Below are positions 38,232 through 48,550 of a DNA stretch of 64,000 bases, in pieces. Both the position numbers and the translations under genes were made by a program. The stretch's first letter is position 1. Every line of letters begins with the position of its first letter. The notes under the pieces are model-generated. The model was not told where the DNA came from. It ran no database searches and worked only from the letters and a program-made list of their open reading frames with translations. Location: assembly GCA_021234155.1 (NCBI GenBank), contig JAJEKV010000143.1, positions 692,636 to 756,635 of the forward strand. Reading direction: 5' to 3'. The DNA comes from Isoetes taiwanensis (Eukaryota > Streptophyta > Lycopodiopsida > Isoetales > Isoetaceae).

Positions 38232-38825
38232 TGAAAGTTTTATTGCAAGACAAATTTGTTAGTCAAGTTATACTTGATTTTATCTCAACTAACATTTATC
38301 CTTTAAGCACTAGTAAATTAACAAAATTCCCTTTAGTAACAAAACGAAATTTTGTTGTCAATAAGACCTTCAACTTTTACAATAGTTATTCGTCCAAAGC
38401 GAAAACCACTGCAGTGAAAATATTCCTAACTTCAACTGATCGGAACAGCGTTGGCTTTGATCTCCAACCCTAGCTCATGGGTGCATTACCTTCCTGTGTA
38501 CTCCCAACATCGAATGCTCTACCTTATCACCTGTACAATCGACCGACAAGGCTGCAAATCCGGAGAAGATAGACTTGCCAATTCAGAGATTTTGCACCAC
38601 GAAATATCCCACAGGCCTGTAACCCAAAAACTTGCACGTTGACGTTTGACTTAAATTTTTCCAATGGTTTCAGCTAAATAAGCAAACTCCTTTCACAATG
38701 TTAACTTCACAATTAAATTAGGGTAAAGCAGGTTCCTCCTCCTGAGACACTATGTCCTTGATTTTGTAACAGGGGTACACTGAAGAAGACACCAACCAAT
38801 TATGCAATGACATCATTTTCTAACA
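38232..38825 (-). repeat. Copia 5' LTR (594 bp)
   Basis: Same termini as the other LTR. It keeps the 59-bp segment (about 38,548-38,606) and otherwise differs by one base near 38,314 (ACTAGT versus ACTAGG). It should hold the element's promoter. Confidence 0.97.
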
Positions 38826-38830
38826 CTACA

Positions 38831-40358
38831 GAGATAGAGGAGTGCAAATGATTTGAAGTCCAGAAGCCATGCACAAGACCAATAATGTCAGATTTCATAA
38901 TATCCCAGAATTGGATATAAAATTCTGGAGGAAATCCATCAGGGCCAGGAGATTTGTCTTCAGAGAAGCTTCTCAGAGTTTTAAAAATTTCATCTTCAGA
39001 GGGAGCAGAAGTCAAAGATATGTCCATGCAATCAATAGGATTTGGCAAGACTGCATCTAAAGTAGCCAAGAATCTGTCTTTAGCCGAAATTTCATAAGCA
39101 GTGAGATCATTTTTCTTGAAAAGAGTAGAGTAGCTATCATAGAAGAAGTTTTTAATGTCAGAGCTCGAGCTAAGCATGGAGCCAGAACCATTGTTTACCT
39201 GGTTTATGGAATTCTTCAGAAGCCTATTTTTGACCACTCTGAAAAAGAATTTTGAACTGCCATAGTCTATTTCACTGTTTACTTAATTTTGCATTTAATG
39301 GCAGAAAATTTGGCTTCTCTCTCCTCAATGCTTTTTAAGAATCTCTCAAGTAATTCTTCCCCCACATGGAGATTGTAATTATGAGGATCAACCTGAAGCA
39401 AAGATCTGTCTTCTTTCATTTTATTCAAAAGGTTTTCCTTTTCCTGAACTTTAGCCATGTGCTTGTTTTTTGCCCAATTCTTGATCCAATATTTGGATTT
39501 TTTTTATCTTGAAATAGAAATGTTTCATTGAGGAATTTGGCAACATGGGATCAATAGATTGATGAAATTCAGCAAACTCCTGTTGGAAGGAAGTATTCTG
39601 AAGCAGAGAGCAATTTAATTTGAAGGGGATATTTCCATCTCTGGGGGAATTTAGCAGGTGCTTAGTATTAAGAAATTGAGGTTGGTGATCCGAGATGGAA
39701 GTACCTTCATCACTTGTTACAAAGCAATTTTTCCAGAAATCAGAATTTGAATTGGAGACATAAAATCTATCCAAAGCACAGTAAACTCTATCATGATCCT
39801 TCTGCTTATTGGACCAGGTGAAAATAGAAGTGAAAGATGGAATATGAAGGAGGGAAGAGTCAGCTATAAATTTATCCCAATTCCTTCTCTCAGTAATGGA
39901 CATGTTTATTTTATTTCTAAGTTTCATGTCCCAAGCTGGAGTATTATTAAAATCTCCAGCCAAAATCCAGTCAACTGTGGAGTTGCTAGTGATCCAAGAA
40001 TTGATATCAGGCCAAAGCTTCTCTCTTTCTTTAGGACAAGTGGAAGCATATACATTTATGACCCCAAAGGTAGAGTTATTAACTGAGAAAGTTACAGCTT
40101 GCCACATTTTAGATATGCTGTTGCAGAAGGAGATGTGATGGAGATTTTTCCAAATGATGCACATTCCCCCCTTAGTTCCATTTGCTTCCATCCATATAGA
40201 GGAAGCCCCAGGGTAGATCCAGTCACCCAAGCTGGAAGCCTCAAATTTAGGTAGCTTCAACTCTTGAACAATGTCTGCATTGTACTGTCTGATTTGAGAG
40301 ATCTCCTTCTCTTGAGACGCCCCTTAATTCCTCTCAAATTCCAACTGATTATCTTCAT
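38831..40358 (-). pseudogene. L1 ORF2, N-terminal part: endonuclease and start of RT
   Basis: Starts at the ATG 40,358 (MKIISWNLRGIKGR), changes frame near 40,310, then runs as an AP-type endonuclease: GGMCIIWKN, WILAGDFNNTPAWD (catalytic Asp/Asn pair), TFTW-like FTWSNKQKDHDRVYCALDRF, and SDHQP (catalytic His). A gap with frame changes (39,450-39,240) separates it from the RT entry segment (39,237-38,831), which has the SEDKSPGPDGFPPEFYIQFW motif. Coding is then cut by the Copia target site CTACA and resumes at 33,428. It nicks the genomic target in family terms; this copy is dead. Confidence 0.9.
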
Positions 40359-40407
40359 TATATAAAATGAGAGATGATCAGATAGAAGGATGAGATATAG
40401 ATAACTC

Positions 40408-42778
40408 TCACTGCTTTTTTTTAGCCCTCTTAGAAGCTTGTTTAAATTTTTTACTTCTTGTAGGAGTGTTAGAATCCTTCAAGACCGGCAAAGCTTTAGA
40501 TAGAGGTTTAGCTATAAGAAAGGTATCCCTTAACAGCTCATCATCTCCCCATCTATTTTTTCCCAAGTTTTCTTTATTATTATCTTTATTATTGTCAATC
40601 TCATCTTCACTGTCAGAAATATCCTCTGGGATGAACTCAAACATTTTGTTTATGGAATTATCAAACAAGCATTTTTTAGAACTATTTTGAAAAGGTACTT
40701 GCCTAGAAAGTTGAGCATCTTCCTCTATATCTTGAGAATTGGTGATTATCTCAGGGCTGAGACTTTGTGGAGTTTCCTTGTTGATAAGAGAAGCCTGTCG
40801 ATCAGGTGTGTCCAGAACAATTTCCTTCTCTATCATATTATCCATATTTTCTGTAGCTTGATCTTGAGCAGGAAATGGATTGGCAGCCATAATTCTCAGA
40901 AGACAGGTTTTTATTTAGATCAATGAGGGTTTCAAGCTGGACTAAAGTGTTTGAGAGAGAAGGTTGAGACAATAGCAGGCGTATTGGATGAGGGATAAGC
41001 AATAAGTTCAATCAACTTCTCATGATTTCCAGAATTCAATAATTTATTAGAATCATGGTTAGTATTCAAATTTGCAAGTACCTGGAATTGATTGTAGCAG
41101 AGGACCTTATTTTCCATGTCAGATTGATTTGGTTTAGCAATCTCCAATACATCCTGGTTATTGTTTGTGTCCCTGTCATGATCTGTAGCTGAGGTTGATG
41201 GAATTGAGTTCAATGTCTTTGATGTAGAATTCACAATCTGAGAGATTGAGTTCTTCTTTTCTTTTATGACCATAGTGGTCATATTTTTGGAGTTTGTAGT
41301 ATGGCTTTGTCTAATTAATGAATCTCCCTTACTGCCTTGTTTGAGATTCATTGAGTTTGACAATCTAGAATTATTCAGGTTTTTAGCATCCTGAATAATT
41401 CTGTCTAGAGTGGAGTGCAGTCCTCAGTTGATCTTGCAGCTTGATCCATAGGAGCTTTGCCCTTATGACTGAATTCTCCATATTTCTGTATGACTTTTAT
41501 TCCAAAAGCATTTTTATTTGCTCCTATTAAAGTGCTTCTGCTTGATGTCGAGTCAGAAATAACAATGCCCTGATTATTCTTTTGTTTTTCCTTTTCAATT
41601 CTGTTTTTTTTTTGGATTCTCCTTTGAGAACCATTCACTTTTTTCCAGGCAAAAGCATGGTTATTGATTGGAACTTCCAACATACTTGGCCCTTGAAAAT
41701 CTTGTGAATTGATAGTTTTATGTGCCATAGTTTCTGCTGAAGTCTTGATCATATCTGCCTCATTTGATTCCTTTGAGGGAATTGTATGCATTGTGACATC
41801 TGCTTGCTTAATGGAAGTTGTCTTACAATTTTCATAATAGAAGTGCCTGTAATCACATATTTGGCAATGAGGAGGCAAACCTGACCATCTTAGTGATAGG
41901 ATTGATTTTTGTCCAAAAGCATCAGAAAAGGGAATAGTATTAGGGACAGGTTTGGATAGATCAATTTGAATGAAGGCTCGGGGAGGTCTCTCAGGGGAAT
42001 ATTCTGTTGAAATGTATGTGCTAATGGAGTTGAATAAGATCCTAAAACAGTTTTCATTCCAATATATTGGATTTAGCCCATGTAGAGTAGTTGAGGCAAT
42101 GCACAAGGAATCAAAAGAGGTTGTATCTAGCCTGGGGTGCCATTTGAGAAAGCATATTTGAAAACTCTCAAAAGCCAGATGACCACGGTTTAGTAAGAAA
42201 TTTGTTGTTCTAGAGTTATCACATTCAATCATAATAAATGGATAGTTTAGCCAATACATGGCTTTGATGAGAATGCCTTTCTGTAAGTTTTGGCAGAAGG
42301 TCCATAGTTTCCCAAGATTGATTCCACATTTGTTAACTTTGACTAGAACATCTGTGTCTTTTAGAATTGACATTTTAGCATGAACAGAAGGGAGATTTAA
42401 AGAAATACCATGGTACAGAGCTTGTTTGTTCCCTTCAGTAGTTCGAGCCTCCAATAAAGCATCATCCAAGGCTTTGTCACTGAAGACATTCCTCACAGGT
42501 TTCGGAACTCCATATGGCAAGGGAATTTGAGTAGAAGGATGCAAAAATGACAGTCGACCATATAGATCAGGATCTTTGGACAGATTGTGAGTTCTAGGAT
42601 GCATGATCTGATCATCAGAGAGAAGGTTAGAGAAATCTCCAAAAATCAGACAATTTTTTGGGTTTTCTTGAAAAAGTCTTAACTTATGAAGCAAAATCGG
42701 TCGCTCAAAGTCTTTTAGTTGAGCAAAACCGTGAAGAAAGGCAAGGAATTTAGGGCTAAAATTGGCTTTAATTTCCAT
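40408..42778 (-). pseudogene. L1 ORF1 (DUF4283 / zinc knuckle), interrupted
   Basis: Nucleic-acid-binding first ORF of plant L1. The main frame (42,778-41,405) starts MEIKANFSPKFLAFLHGF, holds a DUF4283-like region with WTFCQNLQKG and FLLNRGHLAFESF, then PPRAFIQIDLSKP, and a single knuckle-like CQICDYRHFYYENC with slightly altered spacing (C-x2-C-x3-H-x5-C). Further serine/asparagine-rich coding lies in the frames 41,363-40,932 and 40,890-40,408, the last ending in the basic tail TRSKKFKQASKRAKKKQ. These would be one protein but for two frame breaks. ORF2 begins about 50 bases after its end. Confidence 0.85.
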
Positions 42779-42915
42779 GGAAAAGGCTCAGGCGTTTTGA
42801 ACAGAGACACGTGAGAAGAAAGAAAAAGGGGTGGGAAAAATAATTCAAGAAAATGGAGGAAAGAAACTGAAAGGGGGAAGCTTAATGGATCTAAATCAAT
42901 TCTATCACTACGAGA

Positions 42916-43239
42916 TCAAAGCAACCATCCTCGTTGTCCCAGATCTGCATCATTGTATAATTTAACTGTCAATTTTGTGTCTGTCCAATCACAATTTACT
43001 CGAAAAATAGCAGTAGCTTCTGTGTTTTTGTTCCCAATGAATTCCTCTAACCAAGATTGAATAATTTCAACCTCAAATTCTTCACAGCTCGGTACAAATG
43101 AGTATTTCGAATGGAAATTTTCCTTTGGGAACAATTTTTGTGTAACCAGAAATTGCCAAAGTTGAGCAGCAGATCCTCTTAAATGGCCACAAGTTAATCT
43201 GCCTCTGTCTTGGAGAATTACAAAGAAATTTGCATCCAT
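42916..43239 (-). CDS. Leading small ORF of the L1, 107 aa, unknown
   Basis: An uninterrupted frame between the L1 5' end and ORF1 (137 bases before the ORF1 start), MDANFFVILQDRGRLTCGHL to a stop at 42,916. It contains EVEIIQSWLEEFIGNKN and ends DADLGQRGWLL. I do not recognise a domain. Its position resembles the leading frames described for some L1 families, but it could also be the 5' end of ORF1 separated by a stop. Confidence 0.4.
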   Translation of the reverse strand: MDANFFVILQDRGRLTCGHLRGSAAQLWQFLVTQKLFPKENFHSKYSFVPSCEEFEVEIIQSWLEEFIGNKNTEATAIFRVNCDWTDTKLTVKLYNDADLGQRGWLL

Positions 43240-43425
43240 TTGTAGATTATTTGATAGGAATTCATATGGCAGCAGCCTCGAATTGCTAGCCCCTACAGGG
43301 CTAGCAGGGATTTGGATTGAATTGGATTCTAGAGAAGCAGATTTTTCAAAAAACAGGCAAGAAAGTGGTGCAAACTGAAAAATCCACTAAAGGACAAAGT
43401 TTCCAAGAAAATTGGCGCTCGTGCT

Positions 43426-43490
43426 ATTAATGTTTGAATTGGAATGTTGAAGTTACCTTGGCATGTTGGAGCCTAGGTGGCGTGTTTCAA
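43426..43490. repeat. Resumption of the 38-bp array after the L1
   Basis: Reads ATTAATGTTTGAATTGG then ACCTTGGCATGTTGGAGCCT, which are the spacer end and one 38-bp unit in the same order as at 29,855-29,910. The array fades by about 43,490. Confidence 0.85.
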
Positions 43491-45446
43491 TACAAGTCAA
43501 GATGCGACAGGCGTGTGACTTACCCACCTTAGAACTGCGAATCGGCTCTGCCAACAGACTCAAAATGATGACATTACCCTAGCGACCAAGTTCCGTGGCC
43601 AGAAGACCAACCCTTGGCCAAGAAGCGCCAAAGGACCTCAACTCGAACGCACTTGTAGTTAGTGAAGAGAAGTCTAGAAAACCAGTCTGCGCCATGAAAG
43701 GCTATGTGTACATGTCATGAGGTTGTATTGACGTATATATGTGGTACAACCGGTTGCATGTCAAGGACGAGTATATAGATGTTGAAGGTGTTCCTGGCAA
43801 ACCTTCAACCTCAGTGGTTCAGAACCTCCAAGTTTTTTAAGGCAACCAATCTATGCAAGAAACTTGCAAAAATAATGCAAAGAACTCAAGTTTCAATTGA
43901 TTTCCCAAAACCAAGAAAAGGCACTCTCGCAAAACTTATGCCACGCACAAACAATCTCAGATTTTGATGCCATTTGAATTCAAGCAGGTGCTCTAATATG
44001 CAAAGAATCTATGACGAAAAGTCTAGCCCTAAAACATATGCAGAACCAGTTCAATTTTGACAATTTGACCATGTCAAAATAAAGTCAAGGAAAATTCAGA
44101 TTTCTGCAGAATGAGCAAATGAGATATTTTTTCAATTTTGACACCTAGAGCTACCTTTGACACGCTTGGAAGCACAATGCATCAGGTTCTCTCAACAAGA
44201 AATATGCAAATGTGATCTCAAAATCAATTTTCGGCTGACAGACTGTCACTTTGCAACAATGATTTACAACCTAAAGATTTCTGAATTTTTTTATGATGTT
44301 TCTTGAATGTTTTTTCTAAAATAAGTTGTGGTAGAGAGGGATAAGAGATAACTAGGTGTAGGCAGGTCTGGAGTAGATATGCTAGTTTTGTCATTTTCTA
44401 TTTTTGCACGCATCCCAAGAAATCGATTTTGGGGGTCTAAATTTGGCAAAATTCATTTTTTCCAAAGCCCATTACATTCTAAAATAAGGAAATTTGGATT
44501 ATGAGGATTTTTTTTGTTTTGAGGGCAAGAATGGCTAGGGATGGGTGATTTGACAACGAAAGTGATGACTTGGCAAGCAAAGGTTGACATGGCAATGTAG
44601 GGTGGTGATGTGGCAGAAAAATTAGCAAACAAAGTTTCTCCTAATCAAAAACTTTTTGTGACATGGTGATGATCTGGGGGTGATATAATGGAACCTTTGA
44701 CATATGCACAATGGTGCTTGGATTTTGAGATTTTTAGGCAACCGTTTTGCCTTTTCTAAGAATGTCATGTCAAAGGTGTACTTTCTCTCTCTATCTTTGT
44801 TTTTTAGAGAGAGAACATGGTTTTGGCATACTGTAATGGCTAATTTGGTTGGAATTTTAGCAATTTTTCAGATGTGATCGATGAATGGTGTACTTTTGAC
44901 TAGGAAAAACGGTCTTGGTAACTTTGGTCTTGACAAATGGCAATGGTGTATGAAAGGGGAGAAAATGATGTATAAGAGGTGATTTTTTTGGGTGGAATGA
45001 TGGTAGTAAAGCCTTGGGAAATAGCAAATCATGCCTTAAGAAGTAACATCATGGAAAAAGCTTGAATCATGCAAAGTACCATTGAATTCTTAGTGGTTTT
45101 CCAAACTTTAACTTTGGGGCCTTCAACCTTTGACTTCAAGTGTTCAACATGGTAAGGTGATCAAATGTCCTTCAAGAAATGCCTATATGATGCCAAACTC
45201 GTGTCCATATTTGATTCTTCATATCAATGTGTCTTCTATAAGTTGCCAAGTCATGATGGACGTCTTCAAATTTCACACTCTACAAGCTCTCACACACACA
45301 TGTATGAAGTCAAATAGTGAAGTGTGTCAAGCATGCATATAGCTCTTGTATGCTGCCATTTTGTGGAAGTAATGGCATATGGACAACTTGGTCATACATG
45401 GATTCTTAGAAAACCATAAAAAACCACTACCTTATAAAACAACACC
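43491..45446. other. No recognised gene
   Basis: AT-rich, with words such as GACATGGCAATG and GATGTGGCA repeated loosely near 44,560-44,670. No coding or RNA gene signal. Confidence 0.6.
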
Positions 45447-45801
45447 CCATTACATCCAACACTCTAAAATTAAATCCCCCTTGAAACCCCCTTTGGTTTG
45501 GGTACATCTTCACACGGGGGGTGACTTCGGGTATTGAGAGCTGTTGGATTGGCATATTCACCCTTTATTCCTTAATCTACACCGTACATAAAGTTCCTTG
45601 TTACAAAATTTGCTATACTGTATAACAAGATTTGCAAAATACTATAAGATTTGAGGTAATATACTACATGGTGTTGATTTTGTACATGCGAAACATAATT
45701 TTATGGGCTCTCACCGCCCTACGTCACCCTCCGTGTGAATATGCACCCAAACCAAAGGGGGTTTCAAGGGGGATTTAATTTTAGAGTGTTGGATGTAATG
45801 G
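45447..45801. mobile_element. MITE with ~78-bp terminal inverted repeats
   Basis: The left end begins CCATTACATCCAACACTCTA and is matched almost perfectly for about 78 bases by the reverse complement of the right end (45,724-45,801); differences are few (for example GGGTACATC versus GGGTGCATA). The 200-bp interior is AT-rich and non-coding. I could not define a target duplication, so the superfamily is open. Confidence 0.85.
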
Positions 45802-46658
45802 TTTGTGTGTTAACCCAAAAAAATTTTGGCCCCTTCGGGGCCTTAAGAATTGATGAACGAAGTAGAAAATATTTGTAATGATATTATAGACACAATTAAA
45901 AACATTTTATTGATATCTATTTATTTAAGAATTTAAAATAGCAAAAAGAAATAGAAACCATGATATAAAGTTTGAAGGCTTCAATACTGTAGCGATGTAA
46001 GATGTGATAATGTTCATTGATGCAATAGTGGGAACGCTAATAAGCATGCTGCTCATAATAATGGTGGTGCCATATTCATCGAACATGGATCCAATCGTGA
46101 AGGTAGAGCAAGACAGAGCATCATTCTTGTCGTTGGAGCTGTGAGAATATTAAAATCTCTTGAAAGACGTATTTGAAAATCCATCTGGAAAAAAGCCATA
46201 ATAGTTTATGTTCCAACTGCAACCAAGTTTGCAGAATAGAGGCATCATCCCATGCTTACTCCCAAGTCTGTGTTTCCAATATCATTTGACAAGCCGGAAG
46301 GAGTATAGTCATATAGGATGAAAGGGGATGTTCCAAATGATGGACCAACAGCAGTAATATAAATGCCATATGGGCCATAAATAGTTGGGTATGCTGATTT
46401 CCCCTAGAACTTCAAATTCTCCTGCATAGTATCCAAAGGGATGTTTTAATATCAAATATGATGCAACAAGTTTGGCTTGCATGTGACAAGATAAATAATG
46501 AGATATTAGTTATTCAAATATCTTCTCAGATCTTAAGTTGGTGTAGGCGAGTGGTTTGTTTTAACAATGCAAAGATAACTAAAGGACTGCAAACAGCTTG
46601 CAATTTTGGGCAAAGGCATGGAATGACTATCAATAAATCCATTCTTATTTCCAAGCCA
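45802..46658. other. No confident gene; possible further HAK fossil
   Basis: Minus-strand translations near 46,430-46,270 give protein-like phrases (GIYITAVGPSFGTSPFILYD) but I cannot place them in a family. They could be remains of the same locus as the HAK fragment. Confidence 0.35.
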
Positions 46659-47290
46659 TTAGGTTTCAAACTTTACTACCTGGATTGATCTTATAGAAAA
46701 GTGCCCAAGATTTGCAAATATAGCTTTAGTTCCTGCATTGTCATTTGCAAGTTGCAGTAGCATAGCATAAGGCCCTCTGATAAAGAAAATAGAAAACATA
46801 TTTGTTATACAGAGTACGATGCCACCCAAAGACAACCAACCATCTTTTCCATTGCTTTTATTGTAATTTGGATTGAGTGCGCGGACAACTTTAGGGTCAT
46901 ACTTAATTATATTGTATAATCCAATTATGGCAATAGATGTGAACCGCAGGCATAATACAGGTGCAAATGAGAATCCCACTTTCGATGTCCCAAAATGTTG
47001 GAGAAGGAATAGGCAAACAAGTATAATAACTGAAGTAAACACCATCACATCTGAGCAAAAACAAGTATTCATTGTCTGGCAGTCAGACCACTCACAGCAG
47101 ATAGGACTGAAATTAATAAATATATAATGCGTCACTCCGAATTATTGTATACAGGGGTTTGAATAAAAACAACCACTCCTCACTAGAATTGCTGGTACCA
47201 ATGTACCATCTTCAATGATCATGCATGTGCCAAGCAATGCAAGTAGCAAACATACCAAGAGTGGCGTTCTTGTTAGCTTCTCCATTGTCA
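46659..47290 (-). pseudogene. HAK/KUP/KT potassium transporter fragment
   Basis: Fossil of a plasma-membrane K+ transporter of the plant HAK/KUP family. The upstream piece has LLALLGTCMIIEDGTLVPAI (about 47,260-47,190; family consensus has GDG where this has EDG). After a likely intron with acceptor TAATTTCAG (47,110), a short LSAVSGLTARQ follows, and in another frame FGTSKVGFSFAPVLCLRF, GLYNIIKYDPKVVRALNPNY, GWLSLGGIVLC and IFANLGHFSIRSIQ (47,010-46,680). These are consecutive family blocks around the third to fifth membrane segments. A stop after ARQ, frame changes and missing ends make it a pseudogene. Confidence 0.8.
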
Positions 47291-47402
47291 TTCTGTCATG
47301 CAAACATACCTTCCCCATTGTCATTTGTGCATAAAACAATAAGGACGTATTTGCACAAAGGAACAAGAATCAAAGTATATAATATAAGAGACAAAGCTCC
47401 CA

Positions 47403-47515
47403 TGTCTCTGGATTTCTGAGGCTGAGGCTCTGGATTTCTGAGGCTGAGGCTCTGAGGCAAAGTCTTTGGATTTCTGAGGCTGACGCTCTGAGGCAAAGTC
47501 TCTAGATTTTTGAGG
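47403..47515. repeat. Tandem TCTGGATTTCTGAGGCTGAG-type repeat
   Basis: Four imperfect copies of a unit built from GGATTTCTGAGGCTGAGGCT and CTGAGGCAAAGTCT. It lies just upstream of the HAK fragment. Confidence 0.8.
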
Positions 47516-47997
47516 CCAGAAGCAAATGTGCCCAACGTTAAATTACTACCTGCATGTGCGTGTTCATGCCTGGTATATGCATAGCTGCTTCCAAAGAATA
47601 AGCAGCATCTTCCTCTTTTAAAGCCCTAAAACAAATCTTTCATTCTAAAAACATGCAGACCTTGGCCGAATCTATTGCACCATAACAGCATCCCTCGAAT
47701 CTGTCTGCACCATAACATGGTGTGTTCACAACCCTAAAATATAAACCTAGAACCCACAGCACCTACATATCTGAGACAAAGAATGCTTCAGATAACTTTA
47801 AAATAACCCTAAAGTGAAACATCTCGATGCTTGCATGTATGGCTTATTAAAAAGAAATAGAGGAATAAAAATAAAAGGGGGTAAACCATTGGTGATATGG
47901 AATTTAGACAATAAAACACTCTAGATATACTGATTAGTATACCTCGTGCAACACGCCCATGAAATCATATGAAAACCATGCCAAAAAGCGTATAAAA
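47516..47997. other. No recognised gene
   Basis: AT-rich sequence with no coding or RNA signal seen. Confidence 0.6.
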
Positions 47998-48550
47998 TCA
48001 CAAAAAAAAAATCCCTGTTATAATGCTAGATATTAGCAGCTGGCCAAGCCTGACCAGCTTAGTATAGCGCGCCTCGATTTGATCATACGTCGGACATCCC
48101 TGTAGGATATGGCATTGATCTTCAATAGCCCCAATTTGACAGCACCTACAGGGCATGTCCTGCCGTGGTCCTATCTCAATGTGGAGATGGTGTTCACCTG
48201 CGCGGATTGAGGCAATGAGTTTGCATTTTCCATAGGCAGATGGGTATGCATGTAACATTGAGAGCCCCGCTCCAATGAGGGATTCACGTGGCACTGGTAA
48301 TGTGTTGTCTTGACCTGTTCAAGAGCGTCGGCATCCCAGATCTTGTTGAGGAAGCAGACATCAAGGTATTGTCTCAGGTTGTAATGATCTGCCTCTGTTT
48401 GCACCTGTATACACCTGTGCTCCTGCACATTCTATCGGGCGCGCCAGTGAGCTCGCTTTTCCTTCTACACAAGTCTTGAGGCATTGTGGCCCCATTGCAA
48501 CGGTATAAGCTAGGCTAGGGAGGCGAGCATCGTCCTCAGTGACCACCTTT
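47998..48550 (-). pseudogene. LINE C-terminal fragment with CCHC knuckle
   Basis: Minus-strand frames end with GKCKLIASIRAGEHHLHIEI and CRCCQIGAIEDQCHILQGC (C-x2-C-x9-H-x4-C), the same C-terminal knuckle design as in the CT-tailed LINE. The sequence is clearly different from copies 1-3, and its 3' side (plus strand 48,001-48,010) is an A run with no CT tract. It is thus a relative, not a member, of the CT-tailed family. Upstream frames to 48,546 are weakly protein-like. Confidence 0.65.

Larger units (their letters stand above)
33434..38825 (-). mobile_element. Copia LTR retrotransposon inserted in the L1
   Basis: A complete Copia-order element of 5,392 bp on the minus strand. Both LTRs run TG...CA, and the 5-bp target duplication CTACA lies at 33429-33433 and 38826-38830. 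A primer-binding site for initiator Met-tRNA sits 2 bases inside the 5' LTR and a polypurine tract directly abuts the 3' LTR. Internal order is gag, protease, integrase, RT, RNase H, which defines Copia (Pseudoviridae-type) elements. The LTRs differ by one base in about 535 plus a 59-bp gap, so the insertion is recent, yet the coding region has frame changes. Confidence 0.97.
30306..43425 (-). mobile_element. L1-type LINE, full length, interrupted by Copia
   Basis: A minus-strand L1 retrotransposon: poly(A) shows as a T run at 30,303-30,313, the 5' end is near 43,425, and both sides carry the 10-bp target duplication ATTAATGTTT (30296-30305 and 43426-43435). The uninterrupted target is present at about 29,855 in the host array. 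Without the Copia insertion the element is about 7.7 kb. From its 5' end it encodes a short leading frame, a DUF4283/CCHC-type ORF1, an endonuclease-RT-zf-RVT ORF2 and an extra third frame. Several frame changes are present in ORF2. Confidence 0.92.
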
